From the NCBI RefSeq assembly GCF_024171785.1, contig NZ_JAMTCK010000001.1:558134-622133 (forward strand): a DNA stretch of 64,000 nucleotides, written 5' to 3'. The notes beneath the pieces were generated by a model, which was not told the DNA's origin, did no database searches, and saw only the letters and a program-made list of their open reading frames with translations. Positions 59,811 through 64,000 of the stretch are shown here, piece after piece. The position numbers were made by a program, and so were the translations under genes. Every line of letters begins with the position of its first letter. The stretch's first letter is position 1. This stretch comes from Goodfellowiella coeruleoviolacea (GTDB taxonomy: Bacteria > Actinomycetota > Actinomycetes > Mycobacteriales > Pseudonocardiaceae).

Positions 59811-60568
59811 ACCGTTCCGATCTGGTAGCCGAGCCCACGAACAGTGCGAATGACGCCGCGTCCCAATTTGCGCCGCAGGTAGTACACATAGGTGTCCACA
59901 ATGGACTCCGCAGAGGTGTCGGCGAACACGGTGGCGCGCAGGTCGGAGCGGCGGTAGATGGTCTTCGGCGCCGTGGCCAGCACCCGCAGCAGCTCGAACT
60001 CCCGGCTGGACAGCATGACCCGCTGCCCCTGCGGCAGCACCACCTCGCGGCGCTGCAGATCGAGGTGGCCGGCACCGAGCGGGAGCAGTTCTGCGCTGTC
60101 CAGGTGGCGGCGGCGCAGGGCGCGCACCCTGGCCAGCAACTCGCCCACGTCAAAGGGTTTCACCAGGTAGTCGTCGGCGCCCGCGTCCAGCCCGCCGATC
60201 CGGTCACCGACCTGGCCCCGGGCGGTGAGCACCAGGATGTGCGCGGTGATCCCGGCCCGGCGCAGCCGCACCACCAGGTCCAACCCGTCGATCACCGGTA
60301 GGCCGCGGTCGATGACCATGACCTGGTGGCCGCGGCTCAACCCGAGGTGCAGCCCGCGCTGCCCGTCGTGGGCCAGGTCGACCTGGTAGCCGGCGTCGGC
60401 GAACACCTCGACCAGCAGCTCCGCCGTTTCCTCGTCGTCCTCGACCAGGAGCAGCCGCGGCTGTTCTCGCGTTGGCCGGGCCCGCTCGGCTGTCTCCGCT
60501 AACGCCACGCGGATATTCTGCCCACGGCCGTTGTGGCCAGTGAACCCCTCGCGACTTTTGTTGAACAT
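59807..60568 (-). CDS. OmpR-type response regulator
   Basis: 253-aa regulator with receiver domain (LLLVEDDEETAE; phospho-Asp in VMVIDRGLP; LVLTARGQ; VKPFDVGE) and winged helix (LSSREFELLRVLA, ending IRTVRGLGYQIG). ATG 60568 gives about 35 residues before the receiver; GTG 60508 would give 15. No ribosome site is obvious for either. Partner of the kinase downstream. Confidence 0.88.
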   Translation of the reverse strand: MFNKSREGFTGHNGRGQNIRVALAETAERARPTREQPRLLLVEDDEETAELLVEVFADAGYQVDLAHDGQRGLHLGLSRGHQVMVIDRGLPVIDGLDLVVRLRRAGITAHILVLTARGQVGDRIGGLDAGADDYLVKPFDVGELLARVRALRRRHLDSAELLPLGAGHLDLQRREVVLPQGQRVMLSSREFELLRVLATAPKTIYRRSDLRATVFADTSAESIVDTYVYYLRRKLGRGVIRTVRGLGYQIGTV

Positions 60569-60870
60569 TCATTGAGTTGTACCAGCCGGGTGTGTGATCA
60601 CCATGTTGACACCCGAGCGAGTCGGCGTGGTTACGCCGTTCGTCCGCACCTCCCGCGCGCACACCACCGGAACAGCCGAAACACCGCACTCCGCCACGGG
60701 TGCGACCCCGCACCGGCCGACCGGGGCCGCACCGGCCGGCGTGATCGACCCCACGCCCCGGGCGGATCACCCGGGCCGGGCCCGACCCGCGCTGTCCACC
60801 AGGTGGAACGACCGCGGCCGCACGCCTCGGGCCGCCAGCCGCGACACCGGCCCGGGCCGGACCGGGTCGA
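60569..60870. other. Non-coding gap of 302 bp
   Basis: Contains the promoter for the response regulator and the 3' end of the right-edge operon. CCCGGG repeated at 60757 and 60770 around cggatca could form a weak terminator. An open frame on the plus strand (60594-60905) has Thr/Pro/Arg-rich low-complexity sequence and is not considered a gene. Confidence 0.5.
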
Positions 60871-61407
60871 TCAGCCGCCCGCCGACGCCGCTTCGTCCAC
60901 TTTAGACGGACAGCGGCCGGCGATCCGCATCAGCAGCCGGCAGGCCGGGTCACCGTGGCGCAGGCAGGCGGTGGCCCGGTTCTCGGACAGCTCCAGGCCA
61001 AGCCCCTCCGACCAGCCGGCGTGGATGTCGGTGCACGGGCACCGGTAGCCGTCCATCGAGCCGGCCATGCGCACCATCACCAGGGCGAAGTTGCGGAACA
61101 TCACCAGTTCGACCAGGTCCTCGTCGAGCGCGTTGACCTCGCCCTGGCGCAGCTCGTCCGGGAACATCTGCCGGGCGCACCGGTCGTAGAGGTCGCGCAC
61201 CTGCTCGGTGGACGCCTCGGCGACCGGCCGGCCGAAGGCGCGGGCCACCTGCCGGCCCACCCGGCTGGCCACGAACCGGATCGCCTCGGCGTTGATCTCG
61301 TTGGCCACCTGCTGGCCGTAGCGGGCGGCCACTCCCTGGTACCAGCGGGCGTCGTGCAGCCACCACAGCCGGTACACCTCCATGGCCTGGGCGCGCTCGC
61401 TGCTCAC
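60871..61407 (-). CDS. Unrecognised protein with a Cys-containing C-terminal half
   Basis: 178-aa protein. GTG 61407 overlaps the ligase stop (GTGA). N-terminal helices (MEVYRLWWLHDARWYQGVAA) lead to a segment with YDRCARQMFP, YRCPCTDIHAGWSEG, TACLRHGDPACRLL and AGRCPS. The GDPxC element recalls V4R and ATC-hydrolase-like small-molecule domains, but similarity is too weak to name. Co-translation with an AMP-forming ligase suggests an accessory enzyme of that pathway. Confidence 0.65.
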   Translation of the reverse strand: MSSERAQAMEVYRLWWLHDARWYQGVAARYGQQVANEINAEAIRFVASRVGRQVARAFGRPVAEASTEQVRDLYDRCARQMFPDELRQGEVNALDEDLVELVMFRNFALVMVRMAGSMDGYRCPCTDIHAGWSEGLGLELSENRATACLRHGDPACRLLMRIAGRCPSKVDEAASAGG

Positions 61408-63179
61408 CGCTGCCCGCCCTGGCCGGCCTCGGCGCGGGCCAGCAGCTCGCGGGCGCGTTCCCGCATGACCCGCTTGAGCACCTTGCCGGTGACCCCGACC
61501 GACACGTCGGTCGCGTCCATCCGCAGCGCCCTGGTCACCGGCGGGAACCCGGCGTCCGCCAGGACCCGGTTCACCCACGCGGTCAGGTCGCCCGCCGGGC
61601 CGGCCGCCCCGACACCCGCGGTCCCGGTTCCCGCGATGTCAGTGCCCGCGGTGTCAGTGCCCGCGGTGTCAGTGCCCGCGGTGTCAGCGCGGGAGGCGAA
61701 CTGCAGCAGCACGTAGGCGTCGGCCTGGCCGTCGCCGTCCCAGTCGGCGCGCACGCCCTCCTCGGCCACGGCCACCACCGTGCAGTCGGCCAGCTCGGGC
61801 AGCTCGCGCAGCAGCAGCTCCTCGGTGCGGGTGCTGAACACCACGCCGGCCGCGGTGCGGATCGCGTCCGGCACCCGGTCCAGGTGGTAGAAGTTGCCCT
61901 CCTCGTCCTGGGTGGCCAGGTCGCCGGTCAGCCAGTAGCCGCCGAGCCGCATCCGGTGCCAGGTCAGGCTGTCGTTCCAGTAGCCGGGGGTCAGCGTCGG
62001 TGAGCGCACCCCGAGTCGGCCCACCTGTCCCGGCGGCAGCGGCTGGCCGTCCTCGGACAGCACGGCGGCCTCGGCGAAGCTCATCGGCTTGCCGATGCAG
62101 CGCCCGAAGGACTCACTGCCCGGCCGGTGTCCGTTGTGGAATATCGAGTAGCCCGTCTCCGACGAGCCCAGGCCGTCGGTGAACACCGAGCCGGGCACCC
62201 GGCGCGGCTTGAGGTCCGGACCGATCTCCTCGTGGCTGCCCTGCTGGATCAGCGCCCTGATGTGTGCCTCGTGCGCGGCGTCCCCGGTGTTGTAGTAGGC
62301 CTCCACACTGGACATGTCCCAAGTGGACAGATCCTCGGCGGCCATCTGGCCGTAGGTGCCGGCGAAGCCGAACACGGTGGTGGGCCGGAACTTCTCGATC
62401 GCGTCGAGCACGTCAACCCCGCGCTGGCTGGACAGCAGCAGCACCGGTGAGCGCAGCAGCAGTCCGAACAGCAGCACCGAGATGGCCGCGTTGTGGTTGC
62501 CGGGCAGCGCGACCAGCAGTCGGCCCATGGCGCCGCCGACGGACAGCTTCAACCGGTGCAGCTGGGCGTACAGCAGCGTCTGGTGGGTGTGCGGCACGGC
62601 CTTGGGCATGCCGGTGGTGCCCGAGGAGTGCGAGATGATGATCGGGTCGGTGGCGTGGTGCCGGTAGGGGTAGCCGGCGGGCAGCAGCGTGCGGTGCTCG
62701 GGGCGCACGTCCGCGCTGGTGACCACGAAGGACAGACCGGGGTCGGGGTCGGCGTCGCCGGACAGCGCGGCGTGCCGCTGCTGGTCGGTGATGGCGCCGA
62801 GCACGCCCTGCCGGCGCACGTACTCGCGCACGATCTCCGGGCGCAGCTTGGCGTTGGCGAAGGACGGGATCGCGCCCAACGCGGTCAGCGCGAGGAAGTT
62901 CACGGCGAACTCGGTGCTGGACGCGGTGACCACCGCGACCACGTCCCTGGGCCGCACGCCCCGGGAGTGGTAGAAGCCGGCGTAGGTCTCCACGACCTCG
63001 TGCAGTTCGCCGAGGGTGAGCACCTCGGGGTGGCTGCCGTCCGGGGCGCGCCAGGTGCGGTCGGTCCACAGCACCTGCTCGTCCAGGGGACGCTGGTAGG
63101 CCTTCAGCCGGTGCAGCACGTTGCCGGCACCGAGTTCGGTGTCGGCGTTGATCCGCGCGCGCTCTTGCTTGCTGATCAC
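61404..63179 (-). CDS. AMP-forming acyl-CoA synthetase / adenylating ligase
   Basis: 591-aa ANL-superfamily ligase that activates a carboxylic acid as acyl-AMP and loads it to CoA or a carrier protein. A3 motif: IIISHSSGTTGMPKAVPHTH; A5: DGLGSSETGYS; A7: YWLTGDLATQDEEG; A10 Lys likely in VTGKVLKRVMRE. A Thr/Ala/Gly/Asp repeat (TAGTDTAGTDTAG) is inserted in the C-terminal subdomain. GTG 63179 has GGAAGGGA upstream and overlaps the KS-like stop (GTGA). Confidence 0.9.
   Translation of the reverse strand: MISKQERARINADTELGAGNVLHRLKAYQRPLDEQVLWTDRTWRAPDGSHPEVLTLGELHEVVETYAGFYHSRGVRPRDVVAVVTASSTEFAVNFLALTALGAIPSFANAKLRPEIVREYVRRQGVLGAITDQQRHAALSGDADPDPGLSFVVTSADVRPEHRTLLPAGYPYRHHATDPIIISHSSGTTGMPKAVPHTHQTLLYAQLHRLKLSVGGAMGRLLVALPGNHNAAISVLLFGLLLRSPVLLLSSQRGVDVLDAIEKFRPTTVFGFAGTYGQMAAEDLSTWDMSSVEAYYNTGDAAHEAHIRALIQQGSHEEIGPDLKPRRVPGSVFTDGLGSSETGYSIFHNGHRPGSESFGRCIGKPMSFAEAAVLSEDGQPLPPGQVGRLGVRSPTLTPGYWNDSLTWHRMRLGGYWLTGDLATQDEEGNFYHLDRVPDAIRTAAGVVFSTRTEELLLRELPELADCTVVAVAEEGVRADWDGDGQADAYVLLQFASRADTAGTDTAGTDTAGTDIAGTGTAGVGAAGPAGDLTAWVNRVLADAGFPPVTRALRMDATDVSVGVTGKVLKRVMRERARELLARAEAGQGGQR
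61637..61681 (-). repeat. 15-bp tandem repeat inside the ligase gene
   Basis: TGTCAGTGCCCGCGG occurs in three perfect copies, then a partial one. In frame it encodes TAGTD pentapeptides in a surface-loop region of the ligase. Confidence 0.9.
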
Positions 63180-64000
63180 GGTGTCCCTTCCTTGTCCTGT
63201 GTGGACCACCCGAGGGTGGCCGGGCCGGCCAGCTCGATCAGCGCCAGCTCGTCGCGCGCCGCCGGGTCGGGCACGAGCAGCGCGTCGGCGTGCCCCCCGG
63301 CCACCAGCGCGTGGGCAGCGGCCAGCTGGACCAGGCCCTGCGCGCTGCCGCAGCGGCCGACGTGGTCGGTGGTCAGGTGCGGCGGCGCGGCCGGGTCGGC
63401 GGCGGCCACCGCCGCCGGGCCCACGCCGGTGATCCACACCGGTGGTCCCGGTTGGACCGGCTCGCGCGCCACCAGCACGGCAGCGGCCACGTCGGCGGCT
63501 GGCGGGTGCGCGCGACCGCCCTGCTCGGCCAGCCGGCGGTAGGCGTGCTCGGTCCGCTTGGTGCCGGCCAGTTCCACGCCCAGCAGCAGCACCCGGTCCA
63601 GTTCGGGGTCGGCGAGCAGCAGGTCGGCGGTGAGCAGCAGCGGCACGGCCAACCCATCCGGCGGCGAGAGCACGCTCATCGGCCCGGTGATGCCGAACTC
63701 GCGGCTGACGAAGCCCAGCACGGCGTTGGCGGTCGCCTGCATGAACAGCAGCGGGTTGTGCACCTGGCCGGCGACCAGCAGCTGGCTGGCCAGGTCGGTG
63801 GTGGTGGCGTCCCCCATCACGCTGGCCAGCACCACGGCGGTGCCCGCGCCCGCGCGCACCCGACCGGTCAGGCACTGCCTGGCCACCTCGTGGACCAGCG
63901 GGTTGAAGGTGGACTCGACGAATCCGGGCACCGCCGGCAGGTCCGGGGTGGTGGCGGCGCCCACGGGCACGTCGAGGTGGCGCAGCAGGTCGGCCTGGTC
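63176..64000 (-). CDS. Beta-ketoacyl-synthase N-terminal-like protein, 5' end beyond the window
   Basis: At least 274 codons, open to the right edge (the frame reads DQADLLRHLDVPVG before the first in-window GTG at 63970). It resembles the half-length ketosynthase-like proteins: GTAVVLASVMGDATTTD, VHNPLLFMQATANAVLGFV, then ITGPMSVLSPPDGLAVPLLL. In true ketosynthases the position after the GP segment holds the nucleophilic Cys (TACSS); here PPDG stands instead, so condensing activity is unlikely and a chain-length-factor-like or structural role is favoured. Confidence 0.75.
   Translation of the reverse strand, partial: DQADLLRHLDVPVGAATTPDLPAVPGFVESTFNPLVHEVARQCLTGRVRAGAGTAVVLASVMGDATTTDLASQLLVAGQVHNPLLFMQATANAVLGFVSREFGITGPMSVLSPPDGLAVPLLLTADLLLADPELDRVLLLGVELAGTKRTEHAYRRLAEQGGRAHPPAADVAAAVLVAREPVQPGPPVWITGVGPAAVAAADPAAPPHLTTDHVGRCGSAQGLVQLAAAHALVAGGHADALLVPDPAARDELALIELAGPATLGWSTQDKEGTP

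Noticed and set aside
60594-60905. Plus-strand frame of 103 codons in the gap before the second two-component system
   Set aside because: Low-complexity Thr/Pro/Arg/Gly composition, no homologous pattern, and it overlaps the end of a real gene on the other strand.
1-64000. CRISPR arrays, tRNA/rRNA genes, insertion sequences
   Set aside because: No regularly spaced repeats with unique spacers, no tRNA-like cloverleaf noticed, and no transposase or integrase motif in any convincing coding region.

Overview
The window looks like a chromosome segment of a soil actinomycete, probably of the order Pseudonocardiales. The evidence is a base composition of about 70-75 % GC nearly throughout, many GTG/TTG starts with AGGAGG-type ribosome sites, apparently leaderless regulator genes, a large SARP-ATPase-TPR regulator, Tat-exported lipoproteins and a cholesterol oxidase. 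Order-level placement is inference. No rRNA, tRNA, CRISPR array or intact insertion sequence was seen. It reads as accessory territory: transport and catabolic operons, each beside its own regulator.

Layout. 1-1067: thioredoxin-reductase-like flavoprotein, cut by the left edge. 1177-5521 (minus): five secreted proteins (GH16, GH128, thaumatin, RlpA-like, S1 protease) that look like a fungal-wall-degrading set, with a two-component system (5889-7895) divergent from them. 8007-11280: LuxR-type regulator, secreted transglycosylase, zinc dehydrogenase. 11296-16701 (minus): peptide-type ABC importer with fused ATPases. 16988-20682: sulfonate/taurine importer and TauD. 20703-25925: AroM, OPT transporter, DUF1177, IclR regulator and peptidase E. 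26020-31904 (minus): LysR-type regulator and a five-gene acyl-CoA operon joined by ATGA overlaps. 32091-33827: cholesterol oxidase.

33869-38349: the least explained cassette. A LysR-like regulator diverges from a radical SAM/SPASM enzyme, a thymidylate-kinase-family protein and an exonuclease-III-fold phosphoesterase, which overlap one another; a NUDIX hydrolase follows. The cassette is less GC-rich than its flanks, and its 200-bp divergent promoter carries a repeated operator. I do not recognise it as a described system.

38373-45385: WYL regulator and RidA, a large SARP with an alpha/beta hydrolase divergent from it (three 11-bp direct repeats between them), and a DUF2293 protein. 45418-53135: adenine deaminase, nucleoside hydrolase and a polyamine-type ABC importer in one operon, with a LacI regulator and twin palindromic operators upstream. 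53136-56313: AT-rich or decayed island with a lectin remnant, a possible toxin tail, two paralogous 67-68 aa proteins, a secreted protein, and two genes truncated at a shared junction. 56486-60568: TetR/dehydrogenase pair and a second two-component system. 60871-64000 (minus): start of a biosynthetic-looking operon (ketosynthase-like protein, AMP-forming ligase, Cys-containing protein) running off the right edge.

Recurring small-scale features are short tandem duplications across stop codons, 15-bp tandem repeats inside coding regions, and TAnnnT boxes 6-8 nt before the start codons of regulators.
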